The notes: generated by a model not told the origin, from the sequence alone. A stretch of 49,127 bases of DNA from an uncultured Collinsella sp. (GCA_900542305.1 UQMU01000014.1:1-49127), one strand, 5' to 3'. Numbered from the stretch's first letter, positions 1 through 9,149 are shown. Translations and numbers: made by a program.

Positions 1-115
1 CGCAGGAAGCTTGGATACGCCTAGGCGCGGTCCAAGAAATCGTCCGCACCCCCAAGCCCCAATAAAGGAACCCTCAACACCGATAAACGGTACCTCTAAA
101 AATGAATTCAGCCCA

Positions 116-290
116 GTAACCCTGTAGCGAGTTAACAAAGGAGGCCCCGTTCACCCGGAGCTGATTCCGTCGCGCGACTTCTGGCGAAGCCAGTAGCCAC
201 CTTAATTCAGGCTCGTAACCCTGCGGCGTTAAACGAAGGAAGCCCCGTCTCCCGGAACTGTTTCCTTGGCGCGACTTCTGGCGAAGCCAG
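116..290. repeat. Degenerate ~97-bp direct repeat, two copies
   Basis: Two related units lie side by side. Each begins with GTAACCCTG (116-124 and 215-223) and ends with the identical 22-bp block at 172-193 and 269-290, which contains the small stem-loop CTGGC-GAA-GCCAG. The offset is 99 bp at the left end and 97 bp at the right, so the copies have diverged by small indels. The rest of the 349-bp gene-free stretch (1-115 and 330-349) shows nothing I can name. Confidence 0.7.
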
Positions 291-329
291 GTGAGCGCAA
301 AGGAAACAGTGTAGGGAGACGGGGCTTCC
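238..329 (-). terminator. Long hairpin downstream of fba
   Basis: A perfect 16-bp inverted repeat (238-253 with 314-329) is followed inward by a second 11-bp stem (257-267 with 300-310) and an innermost CTGGC/GCCAG hairpin (278-290). It begins about 20 bp after the fba stop codon. On the minus strand it is followed by TTCGTTT, a weak U-tract, so it can act as a terminator or a 3' stabilising structure. It also belongs to the repeat at 116-290. Confidence 0.6.
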
Positions 330-349
330 GGTGGGAAGTTTAGCGACGC

Positions 350-1216
350 TTACGCCTTGTTGACGGAGCCAAACTCCTCCATGAGCTCCTTGGTGCGGGC
401 AACGATGTTGTCGCGACCAGGCTTGAGGAGCTTGCGGGGGTCAAAGCCCTTGCCCTGCTGATCCTTGCCAGCCTCGATGTACTCGCGAACGCCCTTGGCG
501 AAGACGAGCTGCAGGTCGGTGTTGACGTTGATCTTGGAGATACCCAGGGAGATGGCCTTCTTGATCTGATCCTCGGGGATGCCGGTGCCACCGTGCAGGA
601 CGAGGGGCAGGTCGCCGGTCTGAGCCTTGATCTCGCCCAGGCGCTCGAAGGAAAGGCCAGCCCAGTCAGCAGGGTACACGCCGTGGATGTTGCCGATACC
701 GCATGCGAGGAAGTCGACGCCCAGGTCAGCAATCTGCTTGCACTCAGCAGGATCAGCGAGCTCGCCGCTGGAGGTCACGCCGTCCTCGGTGCCGCCGATG
801 CCGCCGACCTCGGCCTCGATGGACATGCCCTTGGAGTGGGCAAGCTCAACGAGCTCCTTGGTGCGGTCGAGGTTAAGCTGGAAGGTCTCCTCGTGAGAGC
901 CGTCATACATGATGGACGTGAAGCCGGCCTCGATGCACTTGAAGCAGTCCTCGTAAGAACCGTGATCGAGGTGAAGGGCGACGGGAACGGTAACGCCCGT
1001 GGCCTCGACGGCAGCCTTGACCATGTCGGCGCAGACCTTGAAACCGCCCATCCACTTAGCGGCACCAGCGGTGCACTGAAGGATCAGCGGAGACTTGGCC
1101 TCCTCGGCGGCCTGGAGAATAGCCAGGGTCCACTCGAGGTTGTTGGTGTTGAAGGCACCGAGACCGTACTTGCCGGCCTCGGCCTTCTTGAGCATGTCTG
1201 CTGCGTTGACGAGCAT
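350..1216 (-). CDS. fba: Class II fructose-1,6-bisphosphate aldolase
   Basis: This 288-residue zinc-dependent aldolase interconverts fructose-1,6-bisphosphate with dihydroxyacetone phosphate and glyceraldehyde-3-phosphate in cytosolic glycolysis and gluconeogenesis. Visible signatures are the N-terminal GLGAFNTNN block, the zinc-site region LHLDHGSYEDC, the acidic/glycine segment SIEAEVGGIGGTEDG, and the metal-binding histidines in GNIHGVYP and VLHGGTGIP. The length matches the FbaA type of Gram-positive bacteria. The frame is open further upstream to 1483, but the ATG at 1214-1216 has an AGGAGG ribosome site eight bases upstream and starts exactly where the family begins. It is probably monocistronic: 194 bp separate it from the next gene and a strong hairpin follows. 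Confidence 0.95.
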   Translation of the reverse strand: MLVNAADMLKKAEAGKYGLGAFNTNNLEWTLAILQAAEEAKSPLILQCTAGAAKWMGGFKVCADMVKAAVEATGVTVPVALHLDHGSYEDCFKCIEAGFTSIMYDGSHEETFQLNLDRTKELVELAHSKGMSIEAEVGGIGGTEDGVTSSGELADPAECKQIADLGVDFLACGIGNIHGVYPADWAGLSFERLGEIKAQTGDLPLVLHGGTGIPEDQIKKAISLGISKINVNTDLQLVFAKGVREYIEAGKDQQGKGFDPRKLLKPGRDNIVARTKELMEEFGSVNKA

Positions 1217-1256
1217 AAAAGAAACCTCCTGTAAGGTTGCTCCGATAACGCCTGAG

Positions 1257-1262
1257 ATTTTA
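1257..1262 (-). promoter_or_regulatory. Possible -10 element for fba
   Basis: On the minus strand the sequence reads TAAAAT about 40 bp upstream of the fba start. No good -35 is visible. A short inverted repeat TTCGT-N6-ACGAA lies just upstream (1287-1302) and could be an operator. The call rests on position and the -10 match only. Confidence 0.3.
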
Positions 1263-1410
1263 CCACGACATACCCGAGCATAAACGTTCGTTTGTTCACG
1301 AATACCATCCGATTGGACAAATTTTGACCGTTTGCCCCACAGAATCGACCCGCTGGGGAAAATAGCTTGACGATTGAGCGGTCTTCGTGGTTCGGAAGAC
1401 GGCTTCGAGC

Positions 1411-2094
1411 CTACATCTGCATAAACGGGTTCTGCATAAGTTCGCGCGCCATCGTGGTCGAATCGCCATGGCCCGTCAAGCAAACGGTATCGGGCGGAAG
1501 CATCTTGGCAAGTTTGGAGAGCGAGCGCATGATCGCCGCCTCGTCACCGCCGGAAAGATCGGTACGACCGTGGCTGCCCGGGAAAAGCGTGTCGCCCACA
1601 AAGGCGATGTTCCCCTGCTCGGTCGCGGCGAACAGGACGATGCCGCCCGGCGTATGCCCCGGCGTCTCGATCACCTGCAGGCAGACGTCGCCCACCTCGA
1701 TTGTATCGCCCTCGGCAAGCAAACGCGTCGGCTCACCCGGATCGGGTGTCTCGATACCCCACATGGCGCGCTGCTCCTCGATATTTGCGCGAGGTACCGT
1801 CACGTCCTTAGCGCACAACTCATATAGCGCGCTGTCGCCAACGACAGCTCGAACCCCGGCAACCCCGCCAACATGGTCGGCATGACCGTGCGTGCAGACA
1901 GAGCCGAGTACGCGCACCTCGGGATGCGCGGTGCGGATATGCTCCACAAGACGCTCGCCCTCCCACGCCGGATCGACGATTAAGCACTCGTCATTCGAAA
2001 TCACGGCGTAGCTGTTAGTCTGAATCGGGCCGTTGACGAGCGCCTCAATCGAAGCCGCGCCTCGGGGTGTCAGGTCCAAAGTCATATCGTCCAT
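1411..2094 (-). CDS. MBL-fold hydrolase, glyoxalase II-like
   Basis: A 227-residue metallo-beta-lactamase-fold protein. It has the dinuclear metal-site motif THGHADHVGG, then GHTPGG and FVGDTLFPGSHGRTDL, and a C-terminal LTGHGD histidine, as in small GloB/YcbL-type hydroxyacylglutathione hydrolase-like proteins. The true substrate cannot be read from sequence; a thioester such as S-lactoyl-thiol is the family expectation. I chose the ATG at 2092-2094 because AGGAGG lies eight bases upstream, whereas the in-frame ATG at 2098-2100 is too close to it. The recJ-rel-MBL hydrolase order resembles the conserved neighbourhood of many Gram-positive bacteria, but the tRNA-deacylase gene dtd often found there is absent. 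A hairpin (2117-2148) separates it from rel. Confidence 0.88.
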   Translation of the reverse strand: MDDMTLDLTPRGAASIEALVNGPIQTNSYAVISNDECLIVDPAWEGERLVEHIRTAHPEVRVLGSVCTHGHADHVGGVAGVRAVVGDSALYELCAKDVTVPRANIEEQRAMWGIETPDPGEPTRLLAEGDTIEVGDVCLQVIETPGHTPGGIVLFAATEQGNIAFVGDTLFPGSHGRTDLSGGDEAAIMRSLSKLAKMLPPDTVCLTGHGDSTTMARELMQNPFMQM

Positions 2095-2116
2095 GCGCAT
2101 ACCCTCCTTCTAAAAT

Positions 2117-2148
2117 ACGTTCGAGGCACCAAACGATGCCTCGAACGT
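2117..2148 (-). terminator. Hairpin between rel and the MBL hydrolase gene
   Basis: A perfect 12-bp stem (2117-2128 with 2137-2148) with an 8-nt loop. On the minus strand ATTTTAG follows, a weak U-tract that runs into the ribosome site of the downstream gene. It probably terminates or attenuates transcription leaving rel, lowering expression of the hydrolase relative to rel. Confidence 0.6.
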
Positions 2149-2182
2149 AACCAATATCTATGATGCTGAGAGGCTCTCGCAC

Positions 2183-4543
2183 CTACACACGGCGCTTGAG
2201 TTGCGCTCCGCCCTCGCCGGGCATAAGACGGCGCGCGTCGTAGACCGAGTCAACGCTGCTGATAGAGGCCAGCAGCGGATCCAGACCGCTCGCGTCCGAG
2301 ATCTCGACCATAAAGCGCAGGGTTGCAATACCCTCGCGGTTGGTCGACGTAGCGGCAGAAAGGATATTGCCGCCCGCATCGCCAATGGCAATGGTGACAT
2401 CCTTGAGCAGGCCCATGCGGTCCAGGCACTCGACCACGATCTCGACCTGGAAGAGAGTGTCGGCAGCACCGTCCCACTCCACATCGATCATGCGCTCGGG
2501 ATGCTCCATAAGACCCTTGACGTTGGGGCAGTTGGCGCGATGCACCGAAACGCCACGACCGCGCGTGATGAAGCCGACGATGTCGTCGCCCGTCACGGGA
2601 TTGCAGCAATGGGCCAGACGAACCAGCAGGCCGCTGTTGCTCTCGCCCTTGACGATAATGCCGTTGCTGGCGCTCTTGCCGCGCTTTTGCGGCTTGCGGT
2701 TGGAGCCTCGGGCCGGCTGCTTCACGACCTCGGCGATAGCATCGGCCTTGGTGAGCTGCTCCTCGGGCTTGGGGTCCAAAATCTGCTCGACCTTGTTACC
2801 CACAGCGCGCGGGGCAACTTTGCCGGCGCCGACGGCGGCAAACAAGTCCTCGAGCTGCTTGTAGTTAAACTGCTCCGCCACGGCGTTGAGCGCACGCGTG
2901 GATCGCGGCGTAGAGATGCCATACCCGCGCTTGCGCAGGTCCTTGGCCAGTATATCGCGACCGGCGGCAGCGTCGTCGTCCTTGGTCGCAGCGGCAAAAT
3001 AGCGGCGGATCTTTGACTTGGCGGAAGGCGTCTTAACGATCTTGAGCCAATCACGCGACGGCTTGGAACTCTTGTTAGTCAGGATCTCGACACGGTCACC
3101 CGTCTTAATCTCGTGCGTGAGCGGAGCCACCGCACCGTTGATTTTGGCGCCGACGCAATGGTTTCCCACCTCGGTGTGAACGGCATAGGCAAAGTCGAGC
3201 GGCGTGGAGCCGGCACGAAGCGCCATGACCTCGCCCTTGGGCGTAAAGACGAAGATCTCCTGATCGAAGAGGTCGACCTTCAGCGAATGCAGGTATTCCT
3301 TGGCGTCGGTGATCTCATCAGACGCAGCCCAATCGAGCGAATGCTTGAGCCAGTTGATCTGGTCGTCCAAACGTTGAGCGTCATTGGTCTTGGAAGCAGA
3401 CGATCCGCCCGACTTCTTATAGAGCCAGTGGGCGGCAATGCCGTACTCGGCCTGCTCATGCATCTCGTAGGTTCGAATCTGAATCTCGAGCGGACGAGCC
3501 GTAGGGCCGATGACCGTCGTGTGGAGCGACTGGTAGTTATTGACCTTGGGCATGGCGATATAGTCTTTAAAGCGACCAGGCATGGGGTGCCACAGCGTAT
3601 GCACCGCACCGAGCGTGGAGTAGCAATCGCGCACCGAATGGGTAATAACGCGCAGCGCCACCAGGTCGTAGATCTCGGAGAACTCCTTGCCCTTGCGCTT
3701 CATCTTTTGGTAGATGGACCAATAGTGCTTGGAGCGGCCGTTGATCTGGAAGTCCTCCAGACCAATGCGGTTGAGCTCATCGGTAAGCGTCTTGATGGTC
3801 TCGGCAAGGTAGCGCTCGCGGACCTCGCGCGACTCAGCCACCATGCGCGCGATGCGCTGGTAGGCATCGGGCTCCAGGTAGAAGAAAGACAGGTCCTCGA
3901 GCTCCCACTTAATAGAACTCATGCCCAGGCGGTCGGCCAGGGGCGCATACACGTCCATGGTCTCGCGAGCCTTAAACAGGCGACGATCCTCGCGCAGGGC
4001 TGCCAGCGTTCGCATGTTGTGCAGACGGTCGGCAAGTTTAACGATGATGACGCGGATGTCCTTGGACATGGCGAGGAACATCTTGCGCAGCGTGAGGGCC
4101 TGCTTCTCGTCCATGCTGTCGACTTCGATGTTGGTGAGCTTGGTCACGCCATCGACGAGCTCGGCCACCGTATCGCCAAACAGGCCGGAAACATCGGCAA
4201 GCGAGGTCTCTGTATCCTCAACGGTATCGTGCAGCAGCGCGGCGCACACCACATCGCAGTCCATCTTGAGATCGGCCAAAATGATGGCAACCTCGACGGG
4301 ATGGTTAATGTACATCTCGCCCGAGCGGCGCTTTTGGTTGCAGTGCTTCTCGGCGGCAAAGCAGTAGGCCTGCTCCACCTTGGAGAAGTCGTCCTCATTC
4401 ATATATTTGAGGCACAGGCGCTCCAGCTTGTCGTAGCTGTCCGCCACAATCTCGGGCGGCAGCTCATCGGCATGCTTATAGTGCTCCATCTCCGAAAACG
4501 GCTGGAGGGTGGAATCATGGGCGGTACGGGCTGCGGCATCCAT
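2183..4543 (-). CDS. rel: Bifunctional (p)ppGpp synthetase/hydrolase (Rel/SpoT family)
   Basis: A 786-residue long RSH enzyme that makes and degrades the stringent-response alarmone (p)ppGpp from ATP and GDP/GTP, normally on the ribosome. The N-terminal hydrolase domain has the intact HD signature LLHDTVEDT (near residue 105), so hydrolysis should be active. The synthetase domain (about 260-400) contains GRFKDYIAMPK-NNYQSLHTT and EIQIRT-MHEQAEYGIAAHW. A TGS domain (VFTPKGEVMALRAGSTPLDFA) follows, then a cysteine-containing linker (LAHCCNP) and a C-terminal ACT domain (about 705-786). It starts 15 bp after the stop of the recJ fusion, so the two are very likely co-transcribed. The start ATG at 4541-4543 is preceded by GGGGA. 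Confidence 0.96.
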   Translation of the reverse strand: MDAAARTAHDSTLQPFSEMEHYKHADELPPEIVADSYDKLERLCLKYMNEDDFSKVEQAYCFAAEKHCNQKRRSGEMYINHPVEVAIILADLKMDCDVVCAALLHDTVEDTETSLADVSGLFGDTVAELVDGVTKLTNIEVDSMDEKQALTLRKMFLAMSKDIRVIIVKLADRLHNMRTLAALREDRRLFKARETMDVYAPLADRLGMSSIKWELEDLSFFYLEPDAYQRIARMVAESREVRERYLAETIKTLTDELNRIGLEDFQINGRSKHYWSIYQKMKRKGKEFSEIYDLVALRVITHSVRDCYSTLGAVHTLWHPMPGRFKDYIAMPKVNNYQSLHTTVIGPTARPLEIQIRTYEMHEQAEYGIAAHWLYKKSGGSSASKTNDAQRLDDQINWLKHSLDWAASDEITDAKEYLHSLKVDLFDQEIFVFTPKGEVMALRAGSTPLDFAYAVHTEVGNHCVGAKINGAVAPLTHEIKTGDRVEILTNKSSKPSRDWLKIVKTPSAKSKIRRYFAAATKDDDAAAGRDILAKDLRKRGYGISTPRSTRALNAVAEQFNYKQLEDLFAAVGAGKVAPRAVGNKVEQILDPKPEEQLTKADAIAEVVKQPARGSNRKPQKRGKSASNGIIVKGESNSGLLVRLAHCCNPVTGDDIVGFITRGRGVSVHRANCPNVKGLMEHPERMIDVEWDGAADTLFQVEIVVECLDRMGLLKDVTIAIGDAGGNILSAATSTNREGIATLRFMVEISDASGLDPLLASISSVDSVYDARRLMPGEGGAQLKRRV

Positions 4544-4558
4544 CGAGGTCCCCTTCCC

Positions 4559-7500
4559 CTAGGCCCGCGGTACGATCGGGCGGTTAACTTTGGCTAGCAT
4601 ATCAGAAGCGCACGAATCGAGCGCCCAGCTCCGGAAAGCCGAAAACTCCATGCGCGAGCGCAAGCCCTCCAAATAGCGAATTGACCTACTCAATTGCACG
4701 CGGCCGGGGTTTTCGGCCATCGCGATGCGACGGGTGTCGTCAAACCCCGAAACTCGACAAAAACCAAGCTCTTCGAAGATTCCCAGGCCGCTTTCCACCG
4801 AACGCTCGTCGACCGGCGTGCGAGCATCGATGGCAAGGCACATCTGTGCGATGTCGATATCGCTCGCGCTAAAGGAATCGTCCCCGGTTTTGCCGCGGTT
4901 GGAGCGCCACATGGTCTGCAGCGCGCGATAGAGCGTGACGAGCTCGTCGCGCTCGGGCGCATAGCAGTCGAGTAGGCGCTCGTTAATGCGGGCGTCGCGC
5001 GACGAATAGAGCAGATGGATCACGGCGGGCTGGCCATCGCGACCGGCACGGCCGCTCATCTGGTTAAACTCAATGCCGCCAAACGGCATGTGATAGAGCA
5101 CGACATGGCGAATATCGGGAAGGTTGACGCCCTCGCCAAAGGCAGATGTCGAGACGATGCAGCTGAGGCTTCCGTCTCGGAATGCTTCCTCCACGCGACG
5201 GCGATCGGAACGCGCAAGCCCCGCGTTATAGAACGCGATATGGGTTGCGCAATCGGGCACACGCTTGCGCAACGTCTTGGCGAGCGCCACGGACTGGTCG
5301 CGCGAATTGACGTAGATGACGGTCTTTTCCCCCGTCGCCACAATCGACACCAAACGGTTCTCGCGACTTGCAAGATCACGGTCGTCCTCGAGCCGCAGGT
5401 TCTCGCGCACCGTCTCGTCGACCACCGTGCGAGTGATCGGCAGCATGCGGGCAAGCTCGGCCACGACCGGAGCCGTCGCGGTGGCCGTCGCAGCCATAAC
5501 GACCGGGTCGCCCAGGGCTTTGAGGATATCGGGCATGTCGAGATAGGCGCTGCGGTCGCCGCCCTTGGCAAGGCCGGCGTGGTGCGCCTCGTCGATAACG
5601 ACAAAGCCGATGCGGCCCGAACGTGCGAAGCGGTCACGGTGGATAGATAGGAACTCGGGCGTCGTGAGCACGATACCGGTGCGGCCCGAAGCTAGGCCGG
5701 CGAACACATCATCGCGTGCGGCCTCCACGGTCTCGCCGGTCAGCACGCCAACACCAATACCGAGCGCTGCCATCGTCGACGAGAGGTGATAGGCCTGGTC
5801 GGCAACGAGCGCACGCAGCGGATAGACAAAGATGCTCGAACGTCCGCGAAGCACCGCCTCACGCGCGGCATGCACATGGAAGATGAGCGACTTGCCGCGC
5901 CCCGTTCCCATAACGGCCAGAACACTTTGGTGATCGGCCAGGGCATCGAGCGCCTCGACCTGCGCGCGATGTGGCTGGTTCGAGCCGATAAAGCTATGGA
6001 TAAGCGAGCGCGTGAGCTCGGTATAGGAAAGCTGGGCGAGCGTCTCGCGCTTGCGCGACTCCAAGCGCAGGCCGGAATCCGCCGGCTGCACGCCACGACG
6101 AAGCTCGCATGCCGGATCGTCGACGCTGGGCAGCGTGGTATCGCGGACCAGAACATCCTTGACCATGAGCTTGGGCTTCACACGACCCTGCCAATGCTCG
6201 GCAACGGCCTCGAACACCAAGTCGACAGCGCTATCGCAGTTGATGAGCTTATCGATTTGCGGCACGCGGAACATAATAGCCGGCACACTCGCGGCGCCAT
6301 CGGTCGCCACAAAGCGCATGTGCTCGCCGGTCTTACCCACCACGGCGCGATCACACATCGTCACGCCCTCGGCAGCCAGCAGCGGCACCTTATTACCCTG
6401 GCCAAACGGCTCAAGGCGGGAAATCTGCTCGATGGTCTCGATATTCAATTCGGAAAGGTCGACCGTGGCGGCAACCTCGTCGGTGTCCTCAAAGTCCTCA
6501 GCGGGAATCTCCGATAGCACGGCGGAAAGGCGACGACGGAATTCATCGAGCTTGGATGCCTCGATGGTCACACCCACCGCACCGGCATGTCCGCCGCGAC
6601 GAATCAGCAGGTCGGAACAGCGCTCGACGGCGTCAAACAGGTTAACTTTGCCCACCGAGCGACCAGAGCCGCGCGCGATACCGTCCTCGATCGAGAACAG
6701 CAGCGCCGGCACGTGATAGCGGTTGGTCAGACGGCTTGCCACGATGCCCTTGACGCCCTCGTGCCAGCCTTCGCCGCCCACAACGATCGCGCGCCCGCCG
6801 TCATAGGTCTCCTCGACCTTTGCCATGGCATCGCGCGTGAGCTCCGCCTCGATCTCACGGCGCTGGCGGTTGATTTCCTCGAGCTCAGCCGCCAGCGCGC
6901 TTGCTTCGATGGGATTGCGGGCAAGCAGCAGGTCGAGCGCCAGCTTGGGATCGGCCATGCGGCCGGCAGCGTTTAAGCGGGGAATGAGCGAGAATGACAG
7001 GCCATCCGCCGTAATGCTCGAAAGGTCCGCCTTGGCAAGCGCGGCAAGCGCGATATAGCCGGGGCGAGCGGTTACGCGCATCTGCTGGATGCCCTCGGCA
7101 ACCAGCGCGCGGTTCTCGGGCGTGAGCGGCATCATGTCGGACACGGTGCCCAGCGCCGCGACCTCGATTAGCGAACGCCAATACGACGGCTTGCCCAGGC
7201 GCTCACCCAGGACTTGCACCAGCTTGAGCGCCACACCAGCACCGGCAAGCTCGCGCGAGGGGCCCTCGTCCTCGAGCTTGGGGTCGGTCAGGGGCACACC
7301 CTGCGGCACCTGGTCGGAGGGCTCGTGATGGTCCGTGACCACCAAATCGATCCCCAGGTCCTCCAAATAGGAAACCTCTTCCTTGGCGGCAATGCCGTTA
7401 TCGACGGTCACGATCAGCTGGGGGCGAGCGAGCTCGTTAATGCGATCGAGTGCCGCGCGCGAAAGACCGTAGCCCTCATCAAAGCGATGCGGAATAAACG

Positions 7501-7846
7501 GCGTGACATCGGCGCCAAACGTGCGCAGCGCCTCGGTCAACAGGCAGGTCGACGTAATACCGTCAACGTCAAAATCGCCAAAGACTGCAATGTGCTCGTG
7601 GTTGCGAATAGCACGCTCGACGCGGTCGGCAACGACCGACATGCCCGGGATAATGAGTGGGTCGGCCCAGTCGCGATCAAGCGAAGGCGTCAAAAACAAT
7701 TGGCCCTCTTTGATGGAGTCAATGCCGTGCGCGACCATAATGCGCGCCACCAGCCCGGGAATGCCCAGACCAGCCGAAAGTTCCTTTTCGAGCTCGGGGT
7801 TTTGCTGAGCGACCGCCCAGCGATGCGTCGTCTTAAGCGATGACAT
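4559..7846 (-). CDS. recJ: RecJ exonuclease fused to a RecQ-like helicase
   Basis: A 1095-residue fusion. Residues 1-570 are a complete RecJ: DHH-family motifs GDFDVDG (90-96), VDNG (148-151) and TDHHEP (171-176), then LNAAGRM, the DHHA1 GGH motif (418-420) and an OB-like segment. RecJ is the single-strand-specific 5'-3' exonuclease of recombination and mismatch repair. Residues 600-1095 form a superfamily II helicase of RecQ type: Walker A MGTGRGKS (646-653), DEAH (752-755), ATATAT, and motif VI SGRAGRDG (931-938), ending in a winged-helix-like region. RecJ and RecQ normally cooperate as separate proteins; here unwinding and resection are in one chain. I see no zinc-binding cysteine cluster of canonical RecQ. 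I chose the ATG at 7844-7846, behind GGGGTGGG; an upstream GTG (7889-7891) lacks a ribosome site. Confidence 0.9.
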   Translation of the reverse strand: MSSLKTTHRWAVAQQNPELEKELSAGLGIPGLVARIMVAHGIDSIKEGQLFLTPSLDRDWADPLIIPGMSVVADRVERAIRNHEHIAVFGDFDVDGITSTCLLTEALRTFGADVTPFIPHRFDEGYGLSRAALDRINELARPQLIVTVDNGIAAKEEVSYLEDLGIDLVVTDHHEPSDQVPQGVPLTDPKLEDEGPSRELAGAGVALKLVQVLGERLGKPSYWRSLIEVAALGTVSDMMPLTPENRALVAEGIQQMRVTARPGYIALAALAKADLSSITADGLSFSLIPRLNAAGRMADPKLALDLLLARNPIEASALAAELEEINRQRREIEAELTRDAMAKVEETYDGGRAIVVGGEGWHEGVKGIVASRLTNRYHVPALLFSIEDGIARGSGRSVGKVNLFDAVERCSDLLIRRGGHAGAVGVTIEASKLDEFRRRLSAVLSEIPAEDFEDTDEVAATVDLSELNIETIEQISRLEPFGQGNKVPLLAAEGVTMCDRAVVGKTGEHMRFVATDGAASVPAIMFRVPQIDKLINCDSAVDLVFEAVAEHWQGRVKPKLMVKDVLVRDTTLPSVDDPACELRRGVQPADSGLRLESRKRETLAQLSYTELTRSLIHSFIGSNQPHRAQVEALDALADHQSVLAVMGTGRGKSLIFHVHAAREAVLRGRSSIFVYPLRALVADQAYHLSSTMAALGIGVGVLTGETVEAARDDVFAGLASGRTGIVLTTPEFLSIHRDRFARSGRIGFVVIDEAHHAGLAKGGDRSAYLDMPDILKALGDPVVMAATATATAPVVAELARMLPITRTVVDETVRENLRLEDDRDLASRENRLVSIVATGEKTVIYVNSRDQSVALAKTLRKRVPDCATHIAFYNAGLARSDRRRVEEAFRDGSLSCIVSTSAFGEGVNLPDIRHVVLYHMPFGGIEFNQMSGRAGRDGQPAVIHLLYSSRDARINERLLDCYAPERDELVTLYRALQTMWRSNRGKTGDDSFSASDIDIAQMCLAIDARTPVDERSVESGLGIFEELGFCRVSGFDDTRRIAMAENPGRVQLSRSIRYLEGLRSRMEFSAFRSWALDSCASDMLAKVNRPIVPRA

Positions 7847-7954
7847 AGGCACCCACCCCTGATAGGGGCAGGTCGCCGCGATACCTCTCACGGTTCATAG
7901 CGATGAGTCCTCTGTGTGTGCCCGCTTCGGCAGGCAGATCTGTTGAACGGATTT

Positions 7955-7960
7955 ATTATA
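7955..7960 (-). promoter_or_regulatory. Probable -10 box for the recJ-rel operon
   Basis: A perfect TATAAT on the minus strand, about 110 bp upstream of the recJ start, in the 274-bp gap shared with the divergent transporter gene. Only a poor -35 (TTTTGC, 15-bp spacing) is visible. Confidence 0.45.
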
Positions 7961-8120
7961 CCGTGCAGCGCGGACGCAAAACGCCGCGGTGCGCCGCGGT
8001 TTCGGCAAACGATGGCGGTAATGGTCTCGAAATAATCGAGCGTTTCAGCCGCACGGACGCATACGAGCGTCTAGCATATCCATACAAACGAGTTCGCGGA
8101 TAAAGGGAGTCACGGGACAT

Positions 8121-9119
8121 ATGAAGCAATGGGCTGGACTGGGAAAGTTCCTCGCGGGGCATATGCAGATCATCGTTCCGATTTGCGTGGCGCTCGGCGT
8201 GCTCTTTCCCCAGCAGATCGGCGTGCTCAAGCCCATTGTTCCCGCCCTCTTCGCCTTTATGACGTTTCAGGGCGCGCTCAGCAACACTTTTCACCAGGTA
8301 GCCGAGGTGTTCCACCGTCCGCTGCACCTGATTCTGGCGCTGCTGGTCTCGGCAGTGCTTATTCCCATCGCGGCGTATGCCATAGGGTCACTCTTCTTTG
8401 GCTCCAACCCCAACCTTGTCTGCGGCATCGTGCTCGAGTACAGCGTGCCCGTGGCCGTCACCGCTTTTATGTGGATCAGCATGTTCGGCGGCAACGGCCC
8501 GCTCGCGCTCACCATCATCCTGACGTCCTCGGTTATCTCCCCTGTGACGATTCCGCTCACGCTTAAGCTCTTGCTGGGTGCCACCGTCTCGATCGATGTG
8601 CCGAGCATGATGCAAGACATGGCCTTTATGATCGCCATCCCCGCCGTGCTCGGCATCGTGATCAACGAGCTCACGCGTGGATGGGGACACGAGAAGCTCT
8701 CCCCCGTGCTCTCGCCCGCCTGCAAATTCATGATGATGGGCGTTATCGCCTCCAACTCCACCGCCATGAGCGAGTACGTGCTGCACATGAACGCGGTGCG
8801 CTTGGAAGTCGCCCTCTTTATTTTGGTCTTCGCCATCAGTGGCTTTGTCGTCGGTTTTCTGGTCGCCCATGCGCTGCATCTGCCATATAGCGAGACGACC
8901 ACCATGTGCTTTACCTGCGGCATGCGTAACATCTCTTCGGGCGCCGTCATCGCCACGCAGTACTTTCCGGGCGAAGTCGTGTTTCCCGTCATGTGCGGAA
9001 CGCTGTTTCAGCAGGTACTCGCCTCGCTTATCGGGCATCTCTTTGAGCGTCTGACCGGCGAGGAGCGCGCCGCCCAGCGCAAGCGCGTCGAAGCCGGCCG
9101 CGACGCCATGGCACGCTAG
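8121..9119 (+). CDS. BASS-family (bile acid:sodium symporter-like) transporter
   Basis: A 332-residue polytopic membrane protein with about nine to ten hydrophobic segments and the overall pattern of the BASS superfamily. Diagnostic spots are the VPALFAFMTFQGAL block after the first helices, the broken-helix region LEYSVPVAVTAFMW, and the second crossover segment CFTCGMRNISSGAV. The family takes up organic anions (bile acids, pantoate, 2-keto acids) with sodium; the substrate here cannot be read. A bile-acid role would fit a gut organism but is inference. The short C-terminal tail is charged and cytoplasmic. It stands alone: divergent from recJ and convergent with the DUF4931 gene 30 bp away. 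Confidence 0.82.
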   Translation: MKQWAGLGKFLAGHMQIIVPICVALGVLFPQQIGVLKPIVPALFAFMTFQGALSNTFHQVAEVFHRPLHLILALLVSAVLIPIAAYAIGSLFFGSNPNLVCGIVLEYSVPVAVTAFMWISMFGGNGPLALTIILTSSVISPVTIPLTLKLLLGATVSIDVPSMMQDMAFMIAIPAVLGIVINELTRGWGHEKLSPVLSPACKFMMMGVIASNSTAMSEYVLHMNAVRLEVALFILVFAISGFVVGFLVAHALHLPYSETTTMCFTCGMRNISSGAVIATQYFPGEVVFPVMCGTLFQQVLASLIGHLFERLTGEERAAQRKRVEAGRDAMAR

Positions 9120-9149
9120 ACTGTCCGCATTACGCGGGTGTTAGTCTTG

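Noticed and set aside
1..330. CRISPR-like repeats at the window start
   Set aside because: Only two diverged ~97-bp copies with no uniform spacers and no cas genes.
3466..3480. GGTTCGAATCT, resembling a tRNA T-loop
   Set aside because: It lies inside rel, encoding conserved synthetase residues; no acceptor or anticodon stem can be built around it.
3113..4597. 494-codon plus-strand frame opposite rel
   Set aside because: Antisense shadow of a clear RSH gene; no family resemblance.
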